Notes: generated by a model not told the origin, from the sequence alone. Positions 24,153 to 33,767 are shown, counted from the first letter of the stretch. The stretch: 64,000 nucleotides of DNA from Mucilaginibacter sp. (GCF_028287845.1 NZ_JAQBOW010000163.1:1-64000), one strand, 5' to 3'. Program-made: numbers and translations.

Positions 24153-26090
24153 ATGCAAACAGGTGAAAACGAACAGGCACTAAGAAAGATCATTGATTTT
24201 ACCAGGCTACTGAGTTTAGGGGTATTGCTGATCCACTTCTATTTAAGCTGTTATCCGGCATTTATGCAATTGGGGCTAACAAAACCCATAATAAATCACG
24301 TACTGCTGCCCATTTCTAAAATGTTGATTTTCAGGGAGGTGATGTATGCGAAGCTTTTTGCTTTGTTTCTACTACTGGTTTCATTAGTGGGCAGTAAGGG
24401 TAAAAAGGATGAAAAAATCAGGACAAAAACGATAATTACGTATTGCATTACCGGGTTGTTGTTATACTTCATCAGTAATCTAATATTGACATTAGATTAC
24501 CCGGCTTATACTATTGCCATCCTTTATATTGGTTTGACTTCATTAGGATATATTCTCTTGCTTTCGGGTGTTAGTCTGCTTTTTAGAATGTTGAAACTGA
24601 CCTTAGGTAAAGATATTTTCAATAAGGACAACGAATCGTTTCCCCAAGAAGAAAGGCTACTTGAAAATGAATACTCCATCAATCTACCGGCTATCTATAA
24701 TCTAAAGGGTAAAAGCCGCAAAAGTTGGATCAACATTATAAACCCTTTCAGGGGAACGTTAATTGGCGGCAGCCCAGGATCGGGGAAGTCATATTTTGTA
24801 ATCCGGCATGTGATCACGCAGCATATTCAAAAGGGTTTTACCATGTTGGTATATGATTTTAAGTATGATGACCTTTCTAAGATCGTTTACAATGCCCTGC
24901 TAAAATATGGGCACCTGTATAAAGTAAAACCATCACAATACATCATCAACCTGGAACAGATCATGCACCGTGCGAATCCGTTAGAACCGGAAACCATGCT
25001 TGATATAACCGATGCGATAGATTCCAGCCGTACTATCATGCTGGGCCTTAACCGGGAATGGATAAAGAAGCAAGGCGACTTTTTTGTGGAATCACCGATC
25101 AATTTTATTACCGCTATTATGTGGTTTTTAAAAAAGTATGAGGGTGGCCGCTATTGCACCTTACCCCATGTTATTGAACTGGCAGAGGTCGAATACCAAG
25201 AACTTTTTGAAGTTTTATTACAAGAGCCTGAAATTGAGGTGTTGATCAATCCCTTTGTTTCAGCATGGAAAAATGAAGCTTACGAACAATTGGAAGGTCA
25301 GGTGGCCAGCGCGAAGATCAGTTTGGCCCGATTGTCCTCACCGCAATTATACTACGTATTGAGTGGTAATGATTTTTCATTGGATATTAATAACCCCGAG
25401 GAGCCTAAAATAGTTTGCCTGGCGAATAATCCGGTAAAATCACAGGTCTATGGTGCCGTTCTGTCTTTATATATCAACAGGATCAATAAGCTGGTCAATC
25501 GTAAGAATCAGCAAAAGTGCAGCATGATCTTCGATGAGTTCCCTACCATTTATTTTAACGGGATAGATAATCTCATCGCGACAGCAAGATCAAATAAAGT
25601 CGCTGTCACATTAGCTGTACAGGATTACAGCCAGTTAAAAAAGGATTATGGGCGTGAACAGGCAGAAGTAATCTTAAACATCGTAGGTAACGTGATTTTT
25701 GGTCAGGTAACAGGCGACACCGCAAAACAACTGTCAGAACGATTTGGCAAGATCAACCAGGAGAAAGAAAGTATTTCTATTAATAGTTCGGATACCTCTG
25801 TTAGTAAATCTGTGCAATTAGATTGCGCTGTACCAGCTTCTAAAATATCAGGGCTTTCATCGGGTGAATTTGTGGGGATGGTTGCTGATGACCCGGATAA
25901 CAAAATTGACCTTAAAACTTTTCATAGTGCTATTCAAAACGACCACGATGCCATAAAAAAGGAAGAAGAATTGTATCAGCCGATCCCATCGGTGAGGGAG
26001 GTAGATCAAGCAGAGGTCTTAGCCAATTACCACCAAATTAAAGAGGACATTAAAGTGTTGGTAGAAACGGTTTTAAGTCAGCTTTGTTGA
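24153..26090 (+). CDS. Type IV coupling protein (VirD4/TraG-like, YWFCY-type)
   Basis: An inner-membrane ATPase of 645 aa linking the relaxosome to the transfer channel. Four or so N-terminal membrane segments are seen (LLSLGVLLIHFYLSCYPAF, AKLFALFLLLVSLVG, ITGLLLYFISNLIL, YTIAILYIGLTSLGYILLL). Then come Walker A GGSPGSGKSYFV (about residue 205) and Walker B CSMIFDEFPTIYF (about 460), followed by TLAVQDYSQLKKDYG typical of VirD4 proteins. It starts 10 bp after the relaxase gene and closes the mob operon. It is followed by a 378-bp gap. Confidence 0.93.
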   Translation: MQTGENEQALRKIIDFTRLLSLGVLLIHFYLSCYPAFMQLGLTKPIINHVLLPISKMLIFREVMYAKLFALFLLLVSLVGSKGKKDEKIRTKTIITYCITGLLLYFISNLILTLDYPAYTIAILYIGLTSLGYILLLSGVSLLFRMLKLTLGKDIFNKDNESFPQEERLLENEYSINLPAIYNLKGKSRKSWINIINPFRGTLIGGSPGSGKSYFVIRHVITQHIQKGFTMLVYDFKYDDLSKIVYNALLKYGHLYKVKPSQYIINLEQIMHRANPLEPETMLDITDAIDSSRTIMLGLNREWIKKQGDFFVESPINFITAIMWFLKKYEGGRYCTLPHVIELAEVEYQELFEVLLQEPEIEVLINPFVSAWKNEAYEQLEGQVASAKISLARLSSPQLYYVLSGNDFSLDINNPEEPKIVCLANNPVKSQVYGAVLSLYINRINKLVNRKNQQKCSMIFDEFPTIYFNGIDNLIATARSNKVAVTLAVQDYSQLKKDYGREQAEVILNIVGNVIFGQVTGDTAKQLSERFGKINQEKESISINSSDTSVSKSVQLDCAVPASKISGLSSGEFVGMVADDPDNKIDLKTFHSAIQNDHDAIKKEEELYQPIPSVREVDQAEVLANYHQIKEDIKVLVETVLSQLC

Positions 26091-26468
26091 ATAAAGCAAA
26101 TATTTCGCTTATATATTCACAAGCAAGAAACCCATAGTACTTGTCTATTTCCGATATTTAATTCAACTATGAATTCTTTAATAGGTCCTATCGAGAAGGA
26201 ATAATAATAAGTCATATTCATGAACGAATCCTAGCTGCCAAAACGAAAAGATCTTACAGTAAAATAACTTACCATTTAAATCGTTAATAGTCAGTAGTTT
26301 ATTCATGTCTTGAATAACTTCCACTTTGCAAAGCAAGATTATAACTTAAAGGATTACTTTCCTCCCTAACTCGTAGTCTTTTTATTTATGTTAAAGCATA
26401 TTAAATATAGAGCCTATAGCATCAGACATTACTCCATATAATATTTCTTTCACCTGATACTATTATCT
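26091..26468. other. Intergenic region before rteC
   Basis: 378 bp of AT-rich DNA between the coupling-protein and rteC genes. No ORF, tRNA or strong hairpin is seen; it presumably contains the rteC promoter, but no clear TTTG / TAnnTTTG pair stands out. Confidence 0.45.
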
Positions 26469-27338
26469 ATGAGAAAATTTGCGGAGCGGTTAAATAGCGC
26501 ACTTGAAAACCAATTAAACGAGGTTTCTTCAAACGGGGAAACATTAGCAGAGCGATACAGGGCTTCTATTATGCTTTCAAAAAAAGCGTTAGCCAAGCTT
26601 AAGAACTATATCCATAGCTATTCCTTTGAAAATACAGAGGACGAAATTCATTTCTTTAAAAAAGTAAAACCTCAGTTTTATAACCGGTACATTTATTTTA
26701 TAAATGTATATAATCTCATTATGCAAAAGCCGCTTGGTGGAGATGAGATCTTGAAAGAATACATCAACATTGAATTGACTGATTTAAAACGGTTTTTTGA
26801 CCACAATCAAGCATTTTATCAATATTACAGGTCCGGGTCATGCAAAATGGATGAAGTCTATTTTACCCGTGGTGGATTCGATGTTCATGTGGAATTAGAT
26901 GATTTTGAAGATGATGAAGTTTATTCTACCAGTCATGATTATAAATTATCTAAGATCATAGCTAACGAAAAATATCAGGATTATCTCAACCTTGAACTGG
27001 TGAATATAAATAACAATGTCAATCATGCACAGGATATCACTCTTGAACTTCCCCTTACGTGGACTTCTAATAAAACGGACATGGTAGAGCTGATCTATGC
27101 TTTGGTTGCTTTGGGAGTATTTAATAACGGGAATGCGGAAATTAAATCAGTGATCAATTTCTTTCAGCATATTCTACAGGTGGACCTCGGGGCCTATTAT
27201 CATAAATACACGGATATTACCCGAAGGAAAAAAGAACGCACTTGCTTTTTGGATAAACTCAAAGTTGCACTTTTAAGGCGAATAGATGAAAAATTCGCCC
27301 TTGATGAACCCATTCAGCAATCAATGCACTTTAATTAA
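26469..27338 (+). CDS. rteC: RteC-family regulator of ICE excision
   Basis: In CTnDOT, RteC is a DNA-binding activator of the excision operon. This 289-aa protein has the family signatures in order: an N-terminal helical part (KKALAKLKNYIHSYSF, FFKKVKPQFYNRYIYF), the FYQYYRSGSCKMDEVYFTRG block near residue 115, and the C-terminal winged-helix part LTWTSNKTDMVELIYAL, GVFNNGNAEIK, DLGAYYHKYTDI. Length is normal. It stands alone between the mob and tra operons. No RteA/RteB pair of the CTnDOT type is present; the ICE carries other sensor kinases instead. Confidence 0.92.
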   Translation: MRKFAERLNSALENQLNEVSSNGETLAERYRASIMLSKKALAKLKNYIHSYSFENTEDEIHFFKKVKPQFYNRYIYFINVYNLIMQKPLGGDEILKEYINIELTDLKRFFDHNQAFYQYYRSGSCKMDEVYFTRGGFDVHVELDDFEDDEVYSTSHDYKLSKIIANEKYQDYLNLELVNINNNVNHAQDITLELPLTWTSNKTDMVELIYALVALGVFNNGNAEIKSVINFFQHILQVDLGAYYHKYTDITRRKKERTCFLDKLKVALLRRIDEKFALDEPIQQSMHFN

Positions 27339-27410
27339 AACCTAATTGCCATAAAATAGTCGGTTTAATAGGTTGATCTAAGCATAATCTCCTAATATTT
27401 CAAATAAAAA

Positions 27411-27435
27411 ACACCTACCTCATGTACAAGGTGTG
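27411..27435. promoter_or_regulatory. Palindrome upstream of the tra operon (copy 2)
   Basis: ACCTC-ATGTAC-AAGGT at 27417-27432 within ACACCT/AGGTGT. Read on the opposite strand, it matches the mob-side copy (21616-21631) at 15 of 16 positions. It lies between rteC and the first tra gene, 78 bp before that gene. It is a shared candidate operator for the conjugation genes. Confidence 0.5.
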
Positions 27436-27510
27436 AATTTTAAAATGTTGACGGCCGCACCTTTGTTTCCAGGTTACCGCATGGAGTGGCAACTTTTAAA
27501 CTAAAATCCT

Positions 27511-28026
27511 ATGTTGTCTTCAATTTCCTGGCAGCACTATTTGGCAGCCATAATTATTCTCGCCCTCATTTATTACGGGTATGTAGTACTTCGTTATTAC
27601 CAAAAAGAAATTAGCAACTTGTTTAATCGCAAGCAACCTGCCACTGCATTATTCTCAAATGCTCAAACCGGCTCCTATCAGGTTATGGGCAATGCGAAAT
27701 TAGATAATGGAGTAACCATAACCGAATCTCAGGACTTGGTTTTTTCCGAACCGTTAGAGGATCATCCGGCAGCAGGTGCAACCAGTGCAGCGGACATTAC
27801 CCCATCGCAGGAATTAGCGGTTGAGGCCGGTAATTTAATAGACGCTTTTAAAGAGATTGATAACAAGCCGGAGTTTATAACCCTGCTTCGGATATTGATC
27901 GGATCTTATAAAAGATATAAGGATGAAATTGATTTGCCCACAACGCTAAACCGAGTTGTGGAATTATCCAAAGAAAAACTAATGTTTCCTATTGCCTTGA
28001 CGGATTTGCAAGTTAGCTGGGCATAA
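27511..28026 (+). CDS. Conjugal transfer protein, first gene of the tra operon (TraD-position)
   Basis: A 171-aa protein with one N-terminal membrane anchor (YLAAIIILALIYYGYVVLRYY), a polar linker and an acidic C-terminal domain (LAVEAGNLIDAFKEI; FITLLRILIGSYKRYKDEID). It occupies the place just before TraE, where Bacteroidota ICEs often carry a small membrane protein; the family is not certain. It is the first gene after the palindrome and is followed 38 bp later by traE. Confidence 0.7.
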   Translation: MLSSISWQHYLAAIIILALIYYGYVVLRYYQKEISNLFNRKQPATALFSNAQTGSYQVMGNAKLDNGVTITESQDLVFSEPLEDHPAAGATSAADITPSQELAVEAGNLIDAFKEIDNKPEFITLLRILIGSYKRYKDEIDLPTTLNRVVELSKEKLMFPIALTDLQVSWA

Positions 28027-28064
28027 CGCTTATTAAATCTATAACCCATTTAAAATTGATCATT

Positions 28065-28403
28065 ATGGAATCTCAAAAAACAAACCTCCGTTTTAGAACG
28101 GTAGCCTTTTTCAAGCAGGTAATAGCAATAATCTCCTTTTTACTGATTAGCCTGTCACTTTACGCTCAAGATGGTAACGCTGGCATAACCCAGGCTACGA
28201 CACAGGTTAAGGGTTATTTTTTAACCGGCACCAGTTTAATGTATGCTATCGGGGCGATCATGGGCTTAGTTGGTGCAATAAAAGTTTTCAAAAAATGGAA
28301 TGATGGTGAGCATGATACGGGCAAGGTAGCTTCCAGTTGGTTTGGTAGCTGTATTTTCCTTGTGTTAGTGGCGACAGTTTTAAAATCTTTTTTTGGAGTA
28401 TAA
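28065..28403 (+). CDS. traE: Conjugative transposon protein TraE (DUF4134)
   Basis: A small membrane protein of 112 aa, probably the pilin-like/VirB2-like component. It has an N-terminal hydrophobic signal segment (VIAIISFLLISLSLYAQ), then two helices (GTSLMYAIGAIMGLVGAIKV and SSWFGSCIFLVLVATVLKSF) with the conserved FKKWNDGEHDTGK between them, the hallmark of DUF4134. ATG 28065 is chosen over an upstream TTG at 28056. Confidence 0.92.
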   Translation: MESQKTNLRFRTVAFFKQVIAIISFLLISLSLYAQDGNAGITQATTQVKGYFLTGTSLMYAIGAIMGLVGAIKVFKKWNDGEHDTGKVASSWFGSCIFLVLVATVLKSFFGV

Positions 28404-28418
28404 GCTAAATAATAGATT

Positions 28419-28733
28419 ATGGCAATGTATCAGATCAACAAGGGTATTAACAAACCCTTAGAGTTTAAAGGACTTAAAGCACAATATATTGGTTATCTCG
28501 CAGTAGGGCTGGTTATACTATTAATTGGTTTTGCGGTCATGTACCTGATAGGCGTACCTGTTTACTGGTGCATTATTATAGTTGCTGGATTAGGGAGTGC
28601 CTTATTTTACCAGGTATTCAGGTTAAGCCATAAATACGGAGAGCATGGTCTCATGAAGAAAGCAGCCAAACATTATCTGCCCAACCATTTAAAATTCAGC
28701 TCCCGGAGGATTTTTTTACGATTAAAACAATAA
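28419..28733 (+). CDS. traF: Conjugative transposon protein TraF (DUF4133)
   Basis: A 104-aa, two-helix membrane protein corresponding in position and layout to VirB3. It begins MAMYQINKGINKPLEFKGLK, a conserved DUF4133 start, followed by two adjacent membrane helices (YIGYLAVGLVILLIGFAVMY; VYWCIIIVAGLGSALFYQVF) and a basic tail. It precedes the TraG ATPase by 2 bp, the usual VirB3-VirB4 pairing. Confidence 0.92.
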   Translation: MAMYQINKGINKPLEFKGLKAQYIGYLAVGLVILLIGFAVMYLIGVPVYWCIIIVAGLGSALFYQVFRLSHKYGEHGLMKKAAKHYLPNHLKFSSRRIFLRLKQ

Positions 28734-28735
28734 TC

Positions 28736-31225
28736 ATGGCTTCACATAGCAAAGCGGAACAAGTATTCCCGATTTATAAAGTTGAACATCAATGTATGAT
28801 CTCAGCGCAAGGCGATTTGACAATTGGTTACAAAGTCAATCTGCCGGAGATATTTACATTATCTAATGACGAGTACCATGCTTTCCATGAGGTATTGATC
28901 AAGGCCCTGAAATTGCTTCCTAAAAACAGCATTTTTCATAAACAGGATTGGTTTATAAATGACCAGTATGAAGCCGTCTTTTCACAAGATAGCCAGGAAA
29001 ATGTTAAAACATTTTTATCTCATTCGAGTGAGCGATATTTCCATGAAAGGGCGTATTTACATCATCATTGCCATATCTATTTGACTAAAAAGCCGGATAA
29101 ATTTAAGCGGTATTCAAGCGGGGTGAGTTTGCTGATGCGTAAACGCATTGTTCCTGTTCAAACAACTTGTGAGGAGTTGTTTAGGGATTTTGAAGACAGC
29201 GCAGGTCAATTCATAAGAGTTTTGGAAGATAGTGGGTTAATATCCTTAACAAGGTTAAATGATGACGAACTGACCGGAACGATGAAGGTGCCCGGAATTT
29301 TAGAGCAATATTGTTTCCTATTGAATAAAAATCAAGCCCCTGTTTTAAAGGATATTCATATCGAGGACGAGATCAGGATCGGCGATAATCATTGCCAGCT
29401 TTACACGCTAAGTGATGCGGAAGACTTGCCCGCGCTTTGCGGCCCGAGGATAACCTATGATAAATACAGTACCGATAAAACGAAATTCAGTACCGGTTTT
29501 GCTACACCTATTGGCACCCTGCTTAGATGCAATCACTTGTATAACCAATATATCTTTATTGGCGATAGCCAACAAACCTTGAAAAAACTGGAATCCAAAA
29601 AGCTTCGGCTTCAATCCCTGTCAGCCTATTCGCGGGAAAATGCGATTGGACGCGATGCTACACACGAATTTTTAAATGAAGCAATTAGTCAGCAACGGTT
29701 ACCTGTTAAAGCACACTTTAATATTTTAGCGTGGACGGATAACCCGGCCAATTTAAAAGATCTTAAAAATAGGGTGAGTTCTTCGCTGGCTCAAATGGAT
29801 GCGCAGCCGAAACAGGAAACAGATGGAGCGGCGCAGATCTGGTGGGCGGGATTACCAGGTAATGAGGCCAGTTTTCCAATGAATGACACCTTTGATACCT
29901 TTGTTGAGCAAGCTACCTGTTTTCTTAATCTCGAAACTAATTATCAATCCAGCATTAGTCCTTGCGGTATTCGCCTGGGCGACCGCCTATCAGGTAAACC
30001 TGTTCACGTTGATATTAGTGATGCCCCTATGACCAAAGGGATAACCACTAACCGCAATAAATTTATTTTAGGTCCATCCGGCAGCGGCAAATCATTTTTT
30101 ACCAACCACATGCTGCGCAGTTATTTTGAACAAGGCTCCCATGTGGTTATCGTAGATGTTGGACATAGCTATCAGGGTTTATGTGAATTTGTGGGTGGCT
30201 ATTACTTCACCTATACCGAGGATGAGCCGATCAGCTTTAACCCATTCTATGTTCCCGAAGGCGATACCCTGGACACGGAAAAAAGAGAAAGTATAAAAGC
30301 CATGATCCTGGCCTTATGGAAGAAGGAGGACGAGGATGTGCAAAGGTCTGAATATGTAGCTATATCAGATGCGCTGTATCATTATTATGAAAAGCTAAAA
30401 ATCGAAACGGACATATTTCCTTGCTTCGACAGCTTCTATGATTTTTTATCAAATGAGTTTTATGAAACAATGAAGCAATCAAAAGTGAAAGATATTCGTT
30501 TTGATATTGACAATATGCTGTTTGTATTAAAACCATACTATAAAGGTGGGGAATATGCCTATCTGCTAAATGCAAAAGAGAACCTTGATTTACTACAGAA
30601 ACGCTTTATTGTCTTTGAATTAGATAACATTAAAGATCATCCAATTTTGTTTCCAGTTGTTACCCTAATTATCATGGAAACATTTGTTTCTAAAATGCGG
30701 AAACTCAGTAAGGAGACCCGCAAAATGATTTTAATTGAAGAAGCCTGGAAAGCGATTGCACGGGAAGGCATGGCAGAATATATCAAATACCTGTTTAAAA
30801 CAGTCCGCAAATATTTTGGTGAAGCAATCGTGGTAACACAGGATATTGAAGATATCATAAGTTCACCGGTAGTTAAACAAGCCATTATCAATAACAGCGA
30901 CTGTAAAATATTGCTTGACCAGCGTAAATATCAAAATGACTTTCCTAAAGTTCAACAGCTATTAGGGATCACGGATAAGGAAACAGCGTTAATAATGAGT
31001 ATGAACAGGAATAACGATGAGAAACTACAATATAAAGAGGTATTTATTAGTCTAAATGGCCAATTATCCAAAGTTTACCGTACTGAGGTAAGCCGGGAGG
31101 AATACTGGACTTATACAACGGAATCGTCTGAGAAAGCAAAGGTGCAGGCCTACACTAAAAAATTAGGAAATGTTCGCTTGGCTATCGCAGCCATTGTAAG
31201 AGAAGAATTAGAAAAAGCAGCTTAA
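28736..31225 (+). CDS. traG: Conjugation ATPase TraG (VirB4-like)
   Basis: Powers assembly of and transfer through the type IV secretion channel. It is 829 aa with an N-terminal VirB4-type domain (about 1-400) and a C-terminal ATPase. Walker A is LGPSGSGKSFFTNHML (about residue 445) and Walker B is KMILIEEAWKAIA (about 665), followed by FGEAIVVTQDIEDI and NNSDCKILLDQRK, all standard for TraG of CTnDOT-type elements. The frame is intact, so transfer is probably functional. Confidence 0.94.
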   Translation: MASHSKAEQVFPIYKVEHQCMISAQGDLTIGYKVNLPEIFTLSNDEYHAFHEVLIKALKLLPKNSIFHKQDWFINDQYEAVFSQDSQENVKTFLSHSSERYFHERAYLHHHCHIYLTKKPDKFKRYSSGVSLLMRKRIVPVQTTCEELFRDFEDSAGQFIRVLEDSGLISLTRLNDDELTGTMKVPGILEQYCFLLNKNQAPVLKDIHIEDEIRIGDNHCQLYTLSDAEDLPALCGPRITYDKYSTDKTKFSTGFATPIGTLLRCNHLYNQYIFIGDSQQTLKKLESKKLRLQSLSAYSRENAIGRDATHEFLNEAISQQRLPVKAHFNILAWTDNPANLKDLKNRVSSSLAQMDAQPKQETDGAAQIWWAGLPGNEASFPMNDTFDTFVEQATCFLNLETNYQSSISPCGIRLGDRLSGKPVHVDISDAPMTKGITTNRNKFILGPSGSGKSFFTNHMLRSYFEQGSHVVIVDVGHSYQGLCEFVGGYYFTYTEDEPISFNPFYVPEGDTLDTEKRESIKAMILALWKKEDEDVQRSEYVAISDALYHYYEKLKIETDIFPCFDSFYDFLSNEFYETMKQSKVKDIRFDIDNMLFVLKPYYKGGEYAYLLNAKENLDLLQKRFIVFELDNIKDHPILFPVVTLIIMETFVSKMRKLSKETRKMILIEEAWKAIAREGMAEYIKYLFKTVRKYFGEAIVVTQDIEDIISSPVVKQAIINNSDCKILLDQRKYQNDFPKVQQLLGITDKETALIMSMNRNNDEKLQYKEVFISLNGQLSKVYRTEVSREEYWTYTTESSEKAKVQAYTKKLGNVRLAIAAIVREELEKAA

Positions 31226-31240
31226 TTAAAACTAACCATT

Positions 31241-31615
31241 ATGAAAATATCAACCATTTTAATCGTCCTTACAACATTGTTATTTTACAGTTGTAGCAGT
31301 AACAATACAGCAACTGACATTTCAGGCACTTATGTTACACATTTCAAAAACGAATTTAATATTACCGATGACACATTGATTGTAAGTACTTATAGCCTAC
31401 AAGACAAAATTTATAATATAGAATCCCGTACTGGTTTCCATAAAATAAGAAATGGTTCAGTGCAACCTAAGCAATATCAAATCGAAAATACCAAAGCAAA
31501 ATGGGATGTGGATAAGAAAGTTTTGGAAGAAACGGAATTAGGTCACCAAATACAATTTATCGCACAAAAATCCATTTTATTGATTGGTAATACTGAATAC
31601 CATAAAATAAACTAA
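31241..31615 (+). CDS. Small putative lipoprotein in the tra operon
   Basis: A 124-aa protein with a lipoprotein-type signal (MKISTILIVLTTLLFYSC, Cys near residue 18). The mature part is short and beta-rich (TDISGTYVTHFKNEFNITDD; QIQFIAQKSILLIGNTEYHK), resembling lipocalin-like or lipoprotein-type proteins carried in conjugation operons. Possible roles are surface exclusion or channel assembly; nothing in the sequence decides. It lies 15 bp after traG. Confidence 0.75.
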   Translation: MKISTILIVLTTLLFYSCSSNNTATDISGTYVTHFKNEFNITDDTLIVSTYSLQDKIYNIESRTGFHKIRNGSVQPKQYQIENTKAKWDVDKKVLEETELGHQIQFIAQKSILLIGNTEYHKIN

Positions 31616-31680
31616 CACATCAATTATTTTCTTTAAACAATTGTTTATCCATGTAATTATGGATGATTAGGGAGGTCTAT

Positions 31681-32364
31681 ATGAAAATTTTAAAGATAAA
31701 AATCGTTTATGGGCTTGTGTTAATGCTCTTATTTACAACGATTAATACAGTTAAAGCGCAATTTGTAATAGGCGAAGTAATTAAGCTAACGGTTACTAAA
31801 GTGATAAAAGCGATTGATCTGAAAGTACAGCGTATGCAGAATAAAACAATATGGTTGCAAAATGCTCAAAAAGTCATTGAAAATCAGTTGTCTAAAACAA
31901 AACTGAATGAAATATCCGGCTGGACAGATCAGCAAAAACAACTATATAGTAATTATTATACCGAATTATGGAAGATCAAATCAGCCATATCCTATTACCA
32001 GCGCATCAAGGATGTCACTTTAAAACAGGCATCGTTGGTCGCAGAGTATCATCAGGCCTGGGGCCTGTTCCGTCAGGATAGCCATTTTAATGCGCAAGAA
32101 TTGAATCACATGCAGCAGGTTTATTCCGGGATATTAGATGCCAGCGTTAAAAATCTCGATGAAATATTATTGGTGGTCAATGCTTACAAAACGCAGATGA
32201 CAGATGAACAAAGGTTAGAGCTGATTAATCACGCTGGCGATCATCTGGATGAGAATTATAGCGACCTACACCAATTTAACAATCAGAATATCCAATTGAG
32301 TTTGCAGCGCAGTAAGGATTTAAATGATACACACTCAATCAAAAGGCTTTATGGAATCAATTGA
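31681..32364 (+). CDS. TraI-like conjugal transfer protein, paralogue 1
   Basis: A 227-aa exported protein: signal peptide (LKIKIVYGLVLMLLFTTINT to VKAQ), then an all-helical body (ITYYQR-type repeats; LVAEYHQAWGLFRQDSHF) and a C-terminus ending LQRSKDLNDTHSIKRLYGI. The start at 31681 is fixed by a strong GGGAGG (31670-31675); an in-frame ATG at 31663 lies upstream of that ribosome site. It is the first of three adjacent paralogues sharing the end motif R-x-x-x-D/N-x-x-x-T/A-x-K-x-LYGI. It takes the TraI (DUF4141) place of the CTnDOT order; the VirB5-like role is inference. Confidence 0.78.
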   Translation: MKILKIKIVYGLVLMLLFTTINTVKAQFVIGEVIKLTVTKVIKAIDLKVQRMQNKTIWLQNAQKVIENQLSKTKLNEISGWTDQQKQLYSNYYTELWKIKSAISYYQRIKDVTLKQASLVAEYHQAWGLFRQDSHFNAQELNHMQQVYSGILDASVKNLDEILLVVNAYKTQMTDEQRLELINHAGDHLDENYSDLHQFNNQNIQLSLQRSKDLNDTHSIKRLYGIN

Positions 32365-33043
32365 TCTGGCCCGTATTCGGGCTGATGAGATCCGCCGGAA
32401 AACTAAAAAACTGCTTGCTTTTACTTTAATGACCGTTGTTGCCTCCGCTTTTGCTGCCAAAGTACAAGCACAGACTTTTGCGGAATGGTTCAATCAAAAA
32501 AACACGCAAAAGAAGTATTTATTACAACAGATAGCCGCCTTACAAGTGTATTCCACCTATTTAAAGAAAGGTTATAATATTGCTCATAATGGGTTAGGTT
32601 CAATATCCGGCTCATTGAAATCGGAAAATGGTTTGCACACAACCTATTACCACAATAAGATTAATATTAATCCTGTAGTCAGAAATAACAAGCAGGTGAA
32701 TTATATACTGCAATGGCAGAAGGACATTCTTACCCGCATGAGCGATTTAGATAAAATCGCCAACATAACCAATGATGAAAAAAAGTATATCGTGCAGGTG
32801 AAGTTTGCCCTGCTTAAGGATTGTGACGAACAGATCACTGAATTGCAAAATGTGATAACGGACAGCAAACTACAAATGAGTGATGAAGAAAGATTGAACC
32901 GTATTGGCAAAATACACCTTGCGATGCAGGATAACTACCGTTTTTCAGCTGCTTTTTCAAATCAGGTAAAAGTATATGCCGTGCAACGGGTGCGGGAAAG
33001 TAACGATGCGGCAACGGCGAAAAGTTTATATGGTATTCAATAA
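32351..33043 (+). CDS. Conjugal transfer protein, paralogue 2 of the TraI-like triplet
   Basis: About 230 aa. A basic n-region and membrane/signal segment (RRKTKKLLAFTLMTVVASAF, ending AKVQAQ) precede a helical body (QKKYLLQQIAALQVYSTYLK; YNIAHNGLGSISGSLKSENG) and the shared tail RVRESNDAATAKSLYGIQ. It overlaps the previous gene whether read from ATG 32324 or from ATG 32351; the latter is preferred for a compact signal. It is clearly related to the next gene (both have KxGYxIxxxGxGSIS) and more distantly to the one before. Confidence 0.75.
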   Translation: MESIDLARIRADEIRRKTKKLLAFTLMTVVASAFAAKVQAQTFAEWFNQKNTQKKYLLQQIAALQVYSTYLKKGYNIAHNGLGSISGSLKSENGLHTTYYHNKININPVVRNNKQVNYILQWQKDILTRMSDLDKIANITNDEKKYIVQVKFALLKDCDEQITELQNVITDSKLQMSDEERLNRIGKIHLAMQDNYRFSAAFSNQVKVYAVQRVRESNDAATAKSLYGIQ

Positions 33044-33055
33044 TAAAGCAGGGTT

Positions 33056-33703
33056 ATGAAAAAGTATTTAAAATATATCATAGGTGTGCTGGTCGTACTT
33101 GTTTCGGTTAGCAATGCTGTCAAATGCAAGGCGCAGGCACAGGAAATGCAGCAATTGATTTTGAATATCGAAAAGCTGACCCAATTAAAAGGTATCCTAT
33201 CCGATATGAAAACAGGCTATCAAATCTATCAGCAAGGGTACGGTTCAATTTCATCCTTATCTAAAGGAAACTTTGACCTGCATAGCGTTTACCTTAACGG
33301 CTTATTAGCCATTAGTCCGGCAGTTAGAAATTATGGAAGAGTTGCCGAAATTCTTATACAGCAAGCCAGCCTGATTAGTGAATATAAAAGTGCTTATAGC
33401 AGGTTTAAACAAAGCGGTACTTTCAGTACAGGTGAATTGAACTACATGAGCGATATTTATGTACAGTTGGTCAAACAAAGCCTTGAAAACCTGGATGAAC
33501 TGGCCAATGTGCTGACTGCCGGAAAACTCAGAATGTCCGATGATGAACGGCTGCGGGCAATTGACCGCATATATGGCAGTAGTTCAGAAAAGCTTCAATT
33601 TCTTCGGCACTTTAACCGGCAAGGGGCCTTGCTTAGTATCCAGCGAAGTAAAGATATAGGCGACACGCGAACGCTCAAACAGCTTTATGGTATAATTAAC
33701 TAA
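33056..33703 (+). CDS. Conjugal transfer protein, paralogue 3 of the TraI-like triplet
   Basis: A 215-aa protein: signal segment (KYIIGVLVVLVSVSNAVKCK), helical body starting LILNIEKLTQLKGILSDMKT, then GYQIYQQGYGSISSLSKGNF, LNYMSDIYVQLVKQSLENLD and the shared end SIQRSKDIGDTRTLKQLYGI. The first and third paralogues share LN-Y/H-M...NLDE. The body shape resembles TerB/P-type plasmid transfer proteins of VirB5 class, which sit at the pilus tip or in the periplasm; this is inference. It starts 12 bp after paralogue 2. Confidence 0.77.
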   Translation: MKKYLKYIIGVLVVLVSVSNAVKCKAQAQEMQQLILNIEKLTQLKGILSDMKTGYQIYQQGYGSISSLSKGNFDLHSVYLNGLLAISPAVRNYGRVAEILIQQASLISEYKSAYSRFKQSGTFSTGELNYMSDIYVQLVKQSLENLDELANVLTAGKLRMSDDERLRAIDRIYGSSSEKLQFLRHFNRQGALLSIQRSKDIGDTRTLKQLYGIIN

Positions 33704-33767
33704 TTCGAATTTTTATGAAACCTCCATTTTTGGAAGCTTCATCACCTTAAAAAAACAATCAAATAAG

